Assembly (NCBI RefSeq): GCF_017876545.1
Contig: NZ_JAGIOD010000001.1
Coordinates: forward strand, 3,076,406-3,140,405
DNA length: 64,000 nucleotides
Origin: Brachybacterium sacelli
GTDB taxonomy: Bacteria > Actinomycetota > Actinomycetes > Actinomycetales > Dermabacteraceae
Reading direction: 5' to 3'
Part shown: positions 34,046 through 42,865 of the stretch, in pieces
Numbering within the stretch: position 1 is the stretch's first letter
How the letters are laid out: each line of letters begins with the position of its first letter
Position numbers and translations under genes: made by a program
Notes under the pieces: model-generated
Told to the model about the DNA's origin: nothing
Database searches by the model: none
What the model saw: only the letters and a program-made list of their open reading frames with translations

Positions 34046-35938
34046 ATGACCAGCACCGAGCACCGCCCACGCCGACTCGAGGCTGAGGAGCTCTTCGCCG
34101 ACCCCGCCTTCGCCAGCCCGCTGATCTCCCCCGACGGGAACCGGCTCGCCTACCTCGCTCCAGCCCACGGTCGGCGCAACGTCTGGGTGCGCAGCATCGA
34201 CGAGGAGCACGAGGACGCCCGCTGCGTCACCCACGACGAGCGGCGCGGCATCTCCACGTTCTTCTTCTGCGATGACCCTCGCTGGTTGTTGTATCTCCAG
34301 GACACCGACGGGAACGAGGACTGGCACCTGTTCCGGGTGGATCTGCGCTCCCCGGACGCCCCAGCCTTCGACCTCACGCCGCTGGCCCCGGGATCCCGGG
34401 TCTTCGCCGCGGAGCCGCTGCGCTCTCGGCCCGCGACCGTGCTCACGACGATGAACCGTCGACCGGCCGCCCTGGACACGTTCCTCATCGACGTCCCGAC
34501 CGGCGAGATCACCCTCCACCACGAGCAGCCTGGCCCGGGGCAGGACCTGCTCCTGGACGGCGACGGCGAACCTGCTTTCCTCGCCCGCGTCACCGACGAC
34601 GGAGACACGGAGTTCTCCGCGATCGATCCGGCGTCCGGTCAGCACCAGGTGCTGTTGCGGGTCGGGGGTGCGGATCACCCGATGGGGGTGGAGATCCAGC
34701 AGGCGGCTCCCGACGGTTCGGGCCTCGTGCTCGGCAGCTATCTCGACGGCGACGACATGAAGCTGGTACGCGTGGACCGCATCACCGGGGAGATCCGCGT
34801 GCTCGCCGCCGTGGAGGGCTGGAGCCTCGACATCCTCAGCGTGCTCGCCCCGGGCGTGCTGCCGCCGACCCTGTACACAGACCGCCACAGCGGAGAGATC
34901 CTCGCCGCCCGGTTCACCGGACCCAGGCCGCACATCGAAGTGATCGATCCCGCCTTCGCCGAGGTGCACGCCGCATTGTCCGAGCTGTCCGATGGCGTGC
35001 TGGGATCCCTGTCCTCGGACCTCTCCGGACAGCGCTGGATCGCGACCTTCCTCCACGACCGCGACCCGCACGTGGCCTGGTTCCACGACCGCACCACCGG
35101 GGTGAGCCGGCGACTGTTCCCGCCGTCCCCGCACCGGGCTCCAGAAGATCTCGCCCCCATGGAGCCCATCTCGCTCACCGCCCGGGACGGCCTGCCCCTG
35201 CAGGGCTTCCTCACCCTCCCCCGTGGACACCCACCGCGGGACCTGCCGCTCGTACTCGAGGTGCACGGCGGGCCGTGGGTGCATGACAGCTGGGGCTTCA
35301 ACCCGCAGGCCCAGTTCCTGGCGAGCCGCGGGTATGCCGTGCTGCAGGTGAACTACCGCGGCTCCTCCGGGTACGGGCGGCGCCACACCCTCGCCGCGGT
35401 CGGGGAATTCGCCGGGGCGATGCACGATGACCTGCTGGACGCGGTGGACTGGGCGGTCGCGCAGGGGATCGCTGATCCGGAGCGGGTGGCTATCCTCGGT
35501 GCCTCCTACGGCGGGTACGCCGCGCTGGTCGGCGCCGCTTTCACTCCCGAGCGCTTCGCCGCGGCCGTGGACATCGTCGGCATCGCCGACCTGACGAGCT
35601 TCCTGAGGAACCTGCCACCGGTGAGCCGCCCTTACCTGCGCAGCAACTGGCTGACCTACGTCGGCGATCCAGAGGACCCGGCGCAGGAGGCGGACATGCG
35701 GGCCCGCTCCCCGCTCACCCACGTTGACCGGATCACCACTCCCCTGCTGATCGCCCACGGCGCGAACGACGCCCGGGTCCAGCGCACGGAGTCCGACACC
35801 CTCGTCGCCTCGCTGCGCGAACGCGGCGTCGCCGTCCGCTACCTGCTGGCAGACGACGAGGGGCACGGCTTCGGCAACCCGGAGAACCAGATCCGACTCC
35901 AGCAAGCGATCGCGGAGCACTTCGCGACCCACCTGTGA
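34046..35938 (+). CDS. S9-family serine peptidase (prolyl oligopeptidase type)
   Basis: 630 aa, full length. A beta-propeller (about residues 20-360, with repeats such as LAYLAPAHGRRNVWVRSIDE) precedes an alpha/beta-hydrolase domain. The catalytic triad is visible: Ser in GASYGGYAAL (about 487), Asp in HGANDARVQ (about 574) and His in DEGHGFGNPE (about 606). LVLEVHGGPWVHDSWGF supplies the oxyanion region. It cleaves short peptides, often after Pro or as an acylaminoacyl-peptidase, in the cytosol; no signal peptide is seen. GAGGAG lies 9 nt before ATG 34046. It is followed after 43 nt by the penicillin acylase gene, so they form one unit for peptide or amide breakdown. Confidence 0.92.
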   Translation: MTSTEHRPRRLEAEELFADPAFASPLISPDGNRLAYLAPAHGRRNVWVRSIDEEHEDARCVTHDERRGISTFFFCDDPRWLLYLQDTDGNEDWHLFRVDLRSPDAPAFDLTPLAPGSRVFAAEPLRSRPATVLTTMNRRPAALDTFLIDVPTGEITLHHEQPGPGQDLLLDGDGEPAFLARVTDDGDTEFSAIDPASGQHQVLLRVGGADHPMGVEIQQAAPDGSGLVLGSYLDGDDMKLVRVDRITGEIRVLAAVEGWSLDILSVLAPGVLPPTLYTDRHSGEILAARFTGPRPHIEVIDPAFAEVHAALSELSDGVLGSLSSDLSGQRWIATFLHDRDPHVAWFHDRTTGVSRRLFPPSPHRAPEDLAPMEPISLTARDGLPLQGFLTLPRGHPPRDLPLVLEVHGGPWVHDSWGFNPQAQFLASRGYAVLQVNYRGSSGYGRRHTLAAVGEFAGAMHDDLLDAVDWAVAQGIADPERVAILGASYGGYAALVGAAFTPERFAAAVDIVGIADLTSFLRNLPPVSRPYLRSNWLTYVGDPEDPAQEADMRARSPLTHVDRITTPLLIAHGANDARVQRTESDTLVASLRERGVAVRYLLADDEGHGFGNPENQIRLQQAIAEHFATHL

Positions 35939-35981
35939 TGACGCCCCCGCAGATCCGCATAACCAACCAGGAGGAGAGAGC

Positions 35982-37940
35982 ATGGATATCATTTGGGACG
36001 AGCACGGGACCCCGACCATCACCGCCGAGGACGAGCTAGAGGCCTGCCGAGGATTCGGCCGCGCGCAGGCCCTCACCCACGCCACCGCGGTGCTCGAGCT
36101 CTACGGGGTCTCCCGGGGAAACGCTGCGGCCCTGTGGGACGAGGAGTTCCTCGAGGGCGACGTTCAACATGCGAGGCTCGGCCTCGAGGCCGCCATGGAG
36201 ACTTGGTGGCAGGCACAGGGCGCCGCCACCCGCACGAGATTGCAAGCCTTCTGCGACGGAATCAACGAGGCCTGCGCGGAGAACCCCGCTCTAGGCGGGG
36301 ACCGTCGCGAAGTGCTGCCCGTCGGCCCCCGCGATGTCGTAGCCCGCACCTTCTCGATGTTCTTCGAGTTCTCACGCTTCTGGGACCAGGGACTAGCCTT
36401 CCCACCCGTCGGCGGTCCTGGCCTCCTGGGCGGCGGCTCGAGCGCCTGGGCTGTCAGGGCGGAGAAGTCCTCGACGGGTGAGGCGATGCTGCTGATCAAC
36501 CCGCATATCCCGTGGATCGCCCCCTACCGGATGTTCGAGGCGCGGACCTTGTCCCCGGAGCGCAGCTGCCACGGCGCGACACCGATCGGGCTCCCCTGGC
36601 AATCCTTCGCCTACACGCGGAAGATCGGGTGGACCCACACGGTGAACCCGCTCCCGCAGCTATGGGTTTACGAGCTTGAGGTCACAGGCGACCGGTACCT
36701 CCACGACGGCGCGCTCGTCCCATTCGAGACGCAGGAACACCTCGTGACCGTCCGCGGCGCCGAACCGGTGCGCGTGATGGCTCGGCGAAGCATTCACGGC
36801 CCGGTCATCGAAGCACCCGACGGCACCTTAGTCGCGATCTGGGTCGCCGGGGTGTTGCACCAGCCGGTGACGACCGCGCTCGAGTGCTGGTGGCAGATGT
36901 CCCTCGCTGAGACCGTCGACGAGCTCTTCGATACGCAGGAGCAGTGGCCGCTGCCGATGTTCAACGTCCTCGCCGCCGACTCGAGCGGATCGGTCGGTGC
37001 CGCCTTCTGCGGTGCCACCCCGGCCCGGCCCGGTGGCACCTTCGATGACTCGCGACGACGGCTGCCCGGCGACGACCCCACGCAGATCTGGACCCGTCTG
37101 AACCCTCCCCACAGCCTGCCCCGAGTAGTCGATCCGGAGTGTGGCTGGGTTCAGAACGTCAACGAGACGCCCTGGTGGTTCTGCGACCCACCGCTGAACC
37201 CGGGCGACTACCCCGACGGGATCGCGCCCGGCCCCGATCAGCTTCGCGATATCCGGTCCCCGCTCTCCCGGACGGCCCTGGGCCGACCCGGCCCGATCTC
37301 GCCGCAGGATCTGCTGGCTCTGAAGTGGGACAGCCGGGTGCACCTGGCCGATCTGGTCCTCGACGACCTCCTCGCCGCCTGCTCCGGGATCGCGAAACTC
37401 TCCGAGGCCGCGAGCATCTTGCACGCGTGGGACCGTCGCGCCGACGAGGGCAGCCGCGGCTATCTGCTGTTCCACCTGTGGGCGCACGATCACTTCCCGG
37501 TCGGCGACGTCGTCATGGACAACAGCCGGCTCACGCCATCCCTCGAAGCCGGTGGGCTCCCGACGGGCCTGCGCGACCCGGATGCGGCCGTCGAGGCCCT
37601 GCGTCGCGCGGCACACCGACTCGCAGAGCTGGGAAGGTCGCTGGATGCTGCGTACGGAGAGGTCGCCCGGATCGGCACCGGGTCCGACGAGGTCCCGGCC
37701 AGCGGCGGACCCACCTACTTCGGCCTGTTCAAGTGCCTCGAGATCGTTCCCACCGAAGGTGCCTGGCCTGCCATCGGCGGAGACACCTGGATCTCCTTGA
37801 TTTGTCTCGGGTCCTCTGCACCGACCGCCTCGGGCCTACTGGTGCCCGGGCCGGCCTCGGAGGCAAAGGCCCCCACATCTCGTGCACAGACCGCCTTCTT
37901 CGCTGCCGAGGAGCTCGTCCCCCACCCTCTGCTGCCCTGA
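35982..37940 (+). CDS. Penicillin acylase-family Ntn hydrolase
   Basis: 652 aa, the size of a precursor that cleaves itself into two subunits. The start is MDIIWDEHGTPTITAEDELE and FGRAQALTHATAVLEL, as in the alpha part of the family. The autocatalytic site is GGGSSAWAV with Ser153 as the new N-terminal nucleophile; the residue after it is Ser instead of the usual Asn. Beta-part markers include LINPHIPW, WTHTVNPLPQLWVYEL and RRSIHGPVIEAPDGT. It hydrolyses N-acyl amides such as penicillins, acyl-homoserine lactones or acyl amino acids. No signal peptide is visible. AGGAGGAGAG precedes the ATG; in operon with the S9 peptidase. Confidence 0.9.
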   Translation: MDIIWDEHGTPTITAEDELEACRGFGRAQALTHATAVLELYGVSRGNAAALWDEEFLEGDVQHARLGLEAAMETWWQAQGAATRTRLQAFCDGINEACAENPALGGDRREVLPVGPRDVVARTFSMFFEFSRFWDQGLAFPPVGGPGLLGGGSSAWAVRAEKSSTGEAMLLINPHIPWIAPYRMFEARTLSPERSCHGATPIGLPWQSFAYTRKIGWTHTVNPLPQLWVYELEVTGDRYLHDGALVPFETQEHLVTVRGAEPVRVMARRSIHGPVIEAPDGTLVAIWVAGVLHQPVTTALECWWQMSLAETVDELFDTQEQWPLPMFNVLAADSSGSVGAAFCGATPARPGGTFDDSRRRLPGDDPTQIWTRLNPPHSLPRVVDPECGWVQNVNETPWWFCDPPLNPGDYPDGIAPGPDQLRDIRSPLSRTALGRPGPISPQDLLALKWDSRVHLADLVLDDLLAACSGIAKLSEAASILHAWDRRADEGSRGYLLFHLWAHDHFPVGDVVMDNSRLTPSLEAGGLPTGLRDPDAAVEALRRAAHRLAELGRSLDAAYGEVARIGTGSDEVPASGGPTYFGLFKCLEIVPTEGAWPAIGGDTWISLICLGSSAPTASGLLVPGPASEAKAPTSRAQTAFFAAEELVPHPLLP

Positions 37941-37986
37941 TCCGGGCGCCCCGCCCGCAATCCACCGACACCCCCATGGGAGTGCT

Positions 37987-38048
37987 ATGAGCACGACACC
38001 CGGTTCACAGACCGAATCCTCCACGACGCCCGCCCCCTGCGTCGATCG
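37987..38048 (+). pseudogene. 5' fragment of a CPBP protease gene cut by an IS3 element
   Basis: The ATG at 37987 opens MSTTPGSQTESSTTPAPCVD and then enters the insertion sequence. If the IS and one copy of the ATC target are removed, the frame continues PARPFGAHLTMRWSP, which resembles the ARRRYGTHLSLTWWKP start region of the intact CPBP gene at 41483. So this is the broken start of the gene whose remainder is at 39319-39951. Confidence 0.6.
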
Positions 38049-38081
38049 GGGCTGCCGCACGAACAGGTGACAGTTGTGGTG

Positions 38082-38942
38082 TCAGGCCGCGAGGCTCACG
38101 GCCGGGTTCATGATGGTCTCGTATTCGATGGGGGTCAATCGGCCCAGGCGAGCCTGTCGGCGACGGCGGTGATAGGTCCTCTCGATCCAGGTGATGATCG
38201 CGATCCGCAACTCCTCTCGAGTCCGCCAGCGCTTGCGGTCCAGGACGTTCTTCTGAAGTAGCGAGAAGAACGATTCCATCGCGGCGTTGTCGCCGGCAGC
38301 ACCGACTTGGCCCATCGATCCGATGAGGTGATGACGGTTCAGGGCGTGCACGAACTTCCGGGACCTGAACTGGGATCCCCTGTCCGAATGCACGATGCAA
38401 CCGGCGGTGTCACGACGCCTGGATACTGCGTTGTCCAGGGCGTTCGCCGCGAGACGGGCCTTCATCCGGTCGCTGATCGAGTAGCCCACGATCCGGCCGG
38501 AGAACACGTCCTTGATGGCGCAGAGGTAGAGCTTGCCCTCGTCGGTCCAGTGCTCGGTGATGTCGGTGAGCCACAGTTCGTTGGCGTCATCGGCGGAGAA
38601 GTCCCGCTTCACAAGGTCGTCATGGACCGGCGGACCGGGGCGCTTTCCGTTCTTGCCGCGCTTCTTCCCGAACACGGACCACCACTGGTTGTCGCGGCAG
38701 ATCTTCCACGCGGTCCGCTCACACATCACCTCTCCGGCCTCGGCGGCTTCTCCGACGAGGAACCGGTAGCCGAACTCAGGATCGTCGCGGTGGGCGTCCA
38801 ACAGGGCGTTGGCTCGGTAGGCCTCGACGAGCTCGGCCCTGGTGATCTGCTGCTTCCGCCAGCGGTAGTAGGGCTGGCGGGAGAGCTTCAGGACCCGCAG
38901 GGACACCGCGACGGGGATGCCGTCAGCGGCGAGCTCGCTCAC
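38082..38942 (-). CDS. IS3-family transposase OrfB (DDE integrase)
   Basis: 286 aa carrying an HTH_21-like region (YRANALLDAHRDDPEFGYRF) and the rve catalytic core: LTDITEHW (Asp), VHSDRGSQF (Asp), AAMESFFSLLQ (Glu). It overlaps OrfA by 4 bp, so it is made by coupled translation or by frameshifting from OrfA, as in other IS3 elements. All catalytic residues are present, so the element may still be active. Confidence 0.93.
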   Translation of the reverse strand: MSELAADGIPVAVSLRVLKLSRQPYYRWRKQQITRAELVEAYRANALLDAHRDDPEFGYRFLVGEAAEAGEVMCERTAWKICRDNQWWSVFGKKRGKNGKRPGPPVHDDLVKRDFSADDANELWLTDITEHWTDEGKLYLCAIKDVFSGRIVGYSISDRMKARLAANALDNAVSRRRDTAGCIVHSDRGSQFRSRKFVHALNRHHLIGSMGQVGAAGDNAAMESFFSLLQKNVLDRKRWRTREELRIAIITWIERTYHRRRRQARLGRLTPIEYETIMNPAVSLAA

Positions 38943-39256
38943 GAGCGGGTAGAACCTTTTCCCGGCAGGTTCGCCTGGGACAGGTAGGCGGCTGCGCGGC
39001 GCAGGACCTCTTTCTCCTGCTCCAGCAACCGGTTCCGGCGGCGGAGCTCGCGCAGTTCCGTCGAGTCCTCACGAGTCTTGCCGGGACGGTTGCCGTCGTC
39101 GATGTCGGCTTGGCGGATCCATTTGTGGAGCGTCATCTCGTGGACGCCGAAGTCCTTCGCGATCTGCGCGAGGGTGACGCCGTCTTCGCGGGACCGGGCC
39201 ACACGCACGACGTCCTCGCGGAACTCCTGGGGGTAGGGAGCGGGCATGGTGCACAT
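38939..39256 (-). CDS. IS3-family transposase OrfA
   Basis: 105 aa. A helix-turn-helix (TLAQIAKDFGVHEMTLHKWI) binds the IS ends, and the leucine-zipper-like region ELRELRRRNRLLEQEKEVLR follows. It starts MCTMPAPYPQEFREDVVRVA; the GTG at 39256 or the downstream ATG could serve. Confidence 0.92.
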   Translation of the reverse strand: MCTMPAPYPQEFREDVVRVARSREDGVTLAQIAKDFGVHEMTLHKWIRQADIDDGNRPGKTREDSTELRELRRRNRLLEQEKEVLRRAAAYLSQANLPGKGSTRS

Positions 39257-39318
39257 CCTTCCAGGCCGCCTACGGGCAAGCCAGATCAGATGTCACCTAT
39301 CGACGCGGCAGTCCCATC

Positions 39319-39951
39319 CGGCCCGACCTTTCGGGGCGCATCTGACGATGCGCTGGTCTCCGAGTCACAGGTAGCTTCAGGTGGCGCCGCCTCGGTGCCT
39401 ATCTCGGAGTGTTCGCCGTCCTCATGGTGGCAACAAACCTCGTACTGCAGCTGATCCACCCCTCCCCGCTCTCGCTGTTCGCCGTCTCCGGCACGACGGT
39501 GACGTTGCTGGCGATGGTGCTGCTGACTACTCCTCTGCAGGCTGCCGCCGAGGAGATCATGTTCCGCGGCGTGCTGACCGCGTCGTATGCCTCCTGGGTG
39601 CGGTCGGCCCGCCCCGCGGTGATCGTCGGGATCATTGGCTCGAGCACTCTGTTCACGGTCCTGCATACGAGCGCTGACCTGTGGATGATCGTGAACTACC
39701 TCGGCCTCAGGGTGAGCTGTGCGCTCATGGCCCTGCTCGGGCGGGACCTCGAGGCTCCCATCGCCTTCCATGTCATGAACAACGTCTTCGCGATGGGGAT
39801 CGGCGCACTGTTCGCGGACGGTGGCGGCATCGGCCAGGAACGCGGCGCCGGGTCCGCCGGGCCCTACCTGCTCCTGTTCCTCCTCGCCGAGGCCGTCGCG
39901 GTGCTGATCGTGTGGCACGCCGAGAAGAGACGTTTTCACGCCCAGCGCTGA
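39319..39951 (+). pseudogene. 3' part of the broken CPBP intramembrane protease gene
   Basis: The frame is open from 39346 and reads FRWRRLGAYLGVFAVLMV, aligning with FDRRRLASYLLWALG of the intact paralogue at 41483. Active-site blocks are present: EEIMFRG (Glu-Glu-x3-Arg), TVLHTSAD and FHVMNN. Compared with the paralogue, about 90-100 residues of the N-terminal membrane part are missing just after the IS, so an internal deletion and frame change occurred in addition to the IS insertion. A shortened protein could still start at GTG 39409 (180 aa), but function is doubtful. Confidence 0.7.
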
Positions 39952-40033
39952 CCACTCCGCGTCTCAACGGCAGGGGACGTCGGCGCGAACGCTTTGCGGT
40001 CCGGCGTGCTGGGTGACGGCGGCGCGGTGCCGC

Positions 40034-40681
40034 TCACTTCGTGTCCGAACCTGTCACGCCATCTACGCCTGGCATCCACTGGGGAGCGAGAGCCATGTCT
40101 GCTGCGGCGTACAGCGCCTCGGACTCCCTCTGTGCCAGGGAATCCTCGGCGGGCAGCGCGCGTTCAAGCGCCAGGCCGTTGAGGACGGTCCCCAGGTGGC
40201 GCGCTCGACGCGGTATGTCGGCGACCGGCAATGTGCCCACCTCCTCGGCGAGCGTCCCCAGCCACCCCTCCATCCGGCGCTGACCATCGCGCTGCATCGC
40301 GAGATAGGCCTCGCGCATCGCCTCTGTCTGCTCGACCGTTACGAAATTCTCCATGAGCAGGACCATCGAGTGGCGTGCCTCGGAGCCGGTCCCGGACATG
40401 TCGAGCACCTGGCGCAGGCAGTGCACGAGCCGGTCGCGGGGAGGGACGGCGGTGTCGTCAATGCTGATGTCCGGGAGCATCCAGTCGTAGACACGGCTCA
40501 TGACCTCGTCCCGCAGCACCTGCTGGGTCGGGAAATGATGGCGCAGGGACCCCGTGCTCACCTCGGCGCGCGCAGCGACCGCGCGCACGCTGAGCCGGGC
40601 GGTCACGCCGTCCTCGCCGATGATCCCGGCCGCAGCGGCAAGGATCCGTTCGCGCGTGGTCAGCTCTGATCGCTCACCCAT
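40034..40681 (-). CDS. TetR-family transcriptional repressor
   Basis: 215 aa from ATG 40681 (AAAGGTGGG upstream). The DNA-binding domain (residues 1-60) reads TTRERILAAAAGIIGEDGVT, LSVRAVAARAEVSTGSLRHH and FPTQQVLRDEV. The C-terminal ligand domain resembles TetR_C-type helices (RLVHCLRQVLDMSGTGSEAR). Two near-identical operators lie upstream (40699 and 40745), covering both its own promoter and that of the divergent membrane protein gene at 40792. It therefore most likely represses itself and the 40792-42391 pair. Effector unknown. Confidence 0.92.
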   Translation of the reverse strand: MGERSELTTRERILAAAAGIIGEDGVTARLSVRAVAARAEVSTGSLRHHFPTQQVLRDEVMSRVYDWMLPDISIDDTAVPPRDRLVHCLRQVLDMSGTGSEARHSMVLLMENFVTVEQTEAMREAYLAMQRDGQRRMEGWLGTLAEEVGTLPVADIPRRARHLGTVLNGLALERALPAEDSLAQRESEALYAAADMALAPQWMPGVDGVTGSDTK

Positions 40682-40698
40682 GCACACCCACCTTTCGT

Positions 40699-40761
40699 CT
40701 AGTACATCGTACTAGAACGGCGTGCTAGCGTGCCGGGAACCCGACTAGCACAGCGTGTTAG
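40699..40761. promoter_or_regulatory. Two TetR-type operators
   Basis: CTAGTACATCGTACTAG (40699-40715) is a perfect palindrome with 7-bp arms and a 3-bp centre. CTAGCACAGCGTGTTAG (40745-40761) has the same length and spacing with one arm mismatch. Their centres are 46 bp apart, between the divergent tetR-like gene and the 216-aa membrane protein gene. The repeats are seen; binding is inferred. Confidence 0.82.
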
Positions 40762-40791
40762 TCCCACGTCGAGCACCAAGGAGTCCCTCTG

Positions 40792-41442
40792 ATGTTCCAG
40801 CAATGGAGACGCCGTCGGGCGATCGCGCGCATTGCGTCCGGTGACGGCAGTGCGTTGCGCCCTTTCCGGATCTGGCAGCTCCTGAGCCGATCCCTGATGC
40901 ACCTGGACCTGGCCACCACTGAGGGCACGGCGCGGTACAGCGTCGATGTGCGGCAGTGGAAGACGGATGAGAACGGCTACGTCATGGTGCACCTCTACCG
41001 CAACGGCCTGCACCACGCGGCATCGAGGACACCCGCGTTGTTCCCGGTCGATGGTGGGACGATCGAAGTCGCTACCAGTGCCTTCGGCCTCAAGCGCTGC
41101 CACTACGTCGCTGACGACGGCATCACGCACCAGCTCTCGCCAGATCCTCGCTCCGCCGAGGGACGCCGCGCCCGCTTCGAGCATCGCAGTCCCGGGCTGA
41201 GCCGAGCCGTTGGTGCCCTCTCGATCATGGCGCTACTCGTGGGCGTGGCGCTGCTGCTGCAGCAGATCGCCATCCCGATCTTGCAGATCCCGCCGATCGC
41301 CGAACAGATCGGCCCCGTCGAGCCGCTGGTCCGCCTGCCGCTGTGGCTCACCATCACGCTCGGGATCGCGGCCGCAGCCGGCAGCACAGAACGGGCCCTA
41401 CGACTTCGCTACCACTGGCTGCTCGACGCAGCCGGAAACTAA
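40792..41442 (+). CDS. Unknown membrane protein under TetR-type operators
   Basis: 216 aa. A basic N terminus (MFQQWRRRRAIARIA) and a soluble, beta-rich first half (RYSVDVRQWKTDENGYVMVH, TIEVATSAFGLKRCHYVADD) precede two hydrophobic segments (about residues 138-160, ALSIMALLVGVALLLQQIAI, and 178-198, LPLWLTITLGIAAAAG). No family recognised. GGAGT lies upstream of ATG 40792. The CPBP protease gene follows after 41 nt, so the two are probably co-regulated by the divergent TetR repressor and act together at the membrane. Confidence 0.75.
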   Translation: MFQQWRRRRAIARIASGDGSALRPFRIWQLLSRSLMHLDLATTEGTARYSVDVRQWKTDENGYVMVHLYRNGLHHAASRTPALFPVDGGTIEVATSAFGLKRCHYVADDGITHQLSPDPRSAEGRRARFEHRSPGLSRAVGALSIMALLVGVALLLQQIAIPILQIPPIAEQIGPVEPLVRLPLWLTITLGIAAAAGSTERALRLRYHWLLDAAGN

Positions 41443-41482
41443 CCCTCACGACATCCCCGGCACGCACGCCAGGAAGGCGCCC

Positions 41483-42391
41483 ATGAACTCGCACCCCTCT
41501 CGCACAGCTCGCCGACGCTACGGCACACATCTCTCCCTAACCTGGTGGAAACCAATCGTCCTCATCGTGGTGCCCCCGGTGGCGATGATCATCCTCCAGA
41601 TCATCCTGTTCACCATCGTGGGTCTCATCGATCACGGCAGCGCCCAGGAGGAAGCTGTCGGCCCCCTGCAGCTGCTCGCAGTAAACCTGAGCATGGGGAT
41701 CACCGGCGTGCTCACCGTCCCGCTGATATCCCGGTGGGCGAAGGTCCCCTGGCGCACCATCCTCAGCTTCCCTCGGGCATTCGACAGGCGCCGCCTCGCT
41801 AGCTATCTCCTGTGGGCCCTCGGGGCCACAGCGCTCGCCAACGGGTCACTGGCACTTTTCGCCCCCGGTCAGACCCCATGGGTTGGCTTCGGGGTCACCG
41901 GGACAACGGCGGCGCTCCTCGTGGTCATCATGCTGACGACCCCTCTAGCGGCAGTCTCGGAGGAACTGATGTTCAGAGGGGCGATGATGCCTGCCGTCGC
42001 GTCCTGGGTGCGTCCGGAACGGATCGCCCTGGCTCTCGGAGCAGTCGTCTCGAGCCTCGCCTTCGCGGTCACGCACCTCGCGACCGACCCGTGGCTTTTC
42101 GGGTACCACGTCTTCCTCGGACTGGCTACCGCAGTGATGGCGATCCGCAGCCGGGGCCTTGAGGCACCGATCGGATTCCACGTCGCGAACAACACCTTCA
42201 CCGCTGCCCTCAACACCCTTCTCGCAGGAGGAGGCGACTTCAGCGTCGCCCGGACAGCCGGATCGGGTGGACCTCACCTTCTCATCCCCGCCTTCTTCGT
42301 CCTCACCCTCGTTCTCGTCGTGTGGAGACGGGAGGGGCGTGCCGCGGAGCTTCCGATGGTGAGGACGCGCGACGCTAAGACGGCGCGCTAA
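41483..42391 (+). CDS. CPBP-family intramembrane metalloprotease (intact paralogue)
   Basis: 302 aa from ATG 41483 (AGGAAGG upstream). About seven membrane segments, for example PIVLIVVPPVAMIILQIILF. The Abi/CPBP active-site motifs are complete: EELMFRG (EExxxR), FAVTHLATD with His, and FHVANN with His-x2-Asn. Such proteases cut within the membrane; in bacteria they are linked to bacteriocin self-immunity or processing of membrane proteins. Paralogue of the broken gene at 39319, suggesting a former tandem pair. Probably co-transcribed with the upstream membrane protein under TetR control. Confidence 0.88.
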   Translation: MNSHPSRTARRRYGTHLSLTWWKPIVLIVVPPVAMIILQIILFTIVGLIDHGSAQEEAVGPLQLLAVNLSMGITGVLTVPLISRWAKVPWRTILSFPRAFDRRRLASYLLWALGATALANGSLALFAPGQTPWVGFGVTGTTAALLVVIMLTTPLAAVSEELMFRGAMMPAVASWVRPERIALALGAVVSSLAFAVTHLATDPWLFGYHVFLGLATAVMAIRSRGLEAPIGFHVANNTFTAALNTLLAGGGDFSVARTAGSGGPHLLIPAFFVLTLVLVVWRREGRAAELPMVRTRDAKTAR

Positions 42392-42552
42392 TGGACGGTC
42401 TTGTGCTTGCAGTACATCTATTCAGGCACTCTGGCCACTATGCCTGCCTTTGACCAGGCTCAGTAGGCGGTGCCGAGGTCTCCCTCGATTCACTATGCGA
42501 TTCCCGTCTCGCTGAAGTGCACCGCGGTGCTTGCTTTGTCGAGCACGTAGGC

Positions 42553-42782
42553 GCCCCCACCACGGTCCGCCGCACCAGTCGACCAGAGCCGACCCGGGCA
42601 GAAATCGCCGAGCATATCGGAATGGACTACCTCGACCACGGTGCCGGCCTATTCGGCGACACGACCCCTGAAACGGACGCCGCGCACCGAATGCTGACTT
42701 GGGTCAGATCTACAGCCAGGACGGGACGGAGCTGCGGGACGCAAATGCTGCGGCGCGGGCCGCGCGAAAAATTGGAGCATGA
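42553..42782 (+). pseudogene. Decayed copy of the FtsK/TraB-like gene's 3' end
   Basis: The frame gives PTTVRRTSRPEPTRAEIAEH, IGMDYLDHGAGLFGD and, after a frame change, DGTELRDANAAARAARKIGA before a stop. This matches the last 70 residues of the intact gene ending at 33140 (TVRRTARPEPTQAEIAEHTG; DGTELRGAAAAAHAAKAAGA) but the DNA is diverged, so it comes from a related element rather than a fresh duplication. The remainder of 42392-42865 shows only a leader element. Confidence 0.75.
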
Positions 42783-42812
42783 ATCGGGATCGGAGCGGGA
42801 ACCTGGATCTGC

Positions 42813-42844
42813 CGCCCACTGGTGCGGGGTGACTATCCCGCACC
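42813..42844 (+). promoter_or_regulatory. CGCCCACTGG leader element with 8-bp hairpin
   Basis: CGCCCACTGG (42813-42822) runs into the hairpin GGTGCGGG, loop GTGACTAT, CCCGCACC (42821-42844), 21 nt before GTG 42866; GAGGAAG lies between. This is the clearest member of the repeated leader family in this window. Confidence 0.6.
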
Positions 42845-42865
42845 CAAGGAACTGAGGAAGCACCC

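Larger units (their letters stand above)
38049..39315 (-). mobile_element. IS3-family insertion sequence, intact (1267 bp)
   Basis: The ends are 25-bp imperfect inverted repeats starting GGG(G/A)CTGCCGC and finishing AGGTGACA (38049-38073 and 39291-39315). ATC is duplicated at 38046-38048 and 39316-39318, the 3-bp duplication common in this family. Two overlapping genes encode the transposase. A decayed relative with the same end design lies at 59597-60851. Confidence 0.88.

Noticed and set aside
33914..36085. 723-aa minus-strand frame opposite the S9 peptidase gene
   Set aside because: Shadow of a gene with an intact catalytic triad; amino-acid pattern typical of antisense GC-rich DNA.
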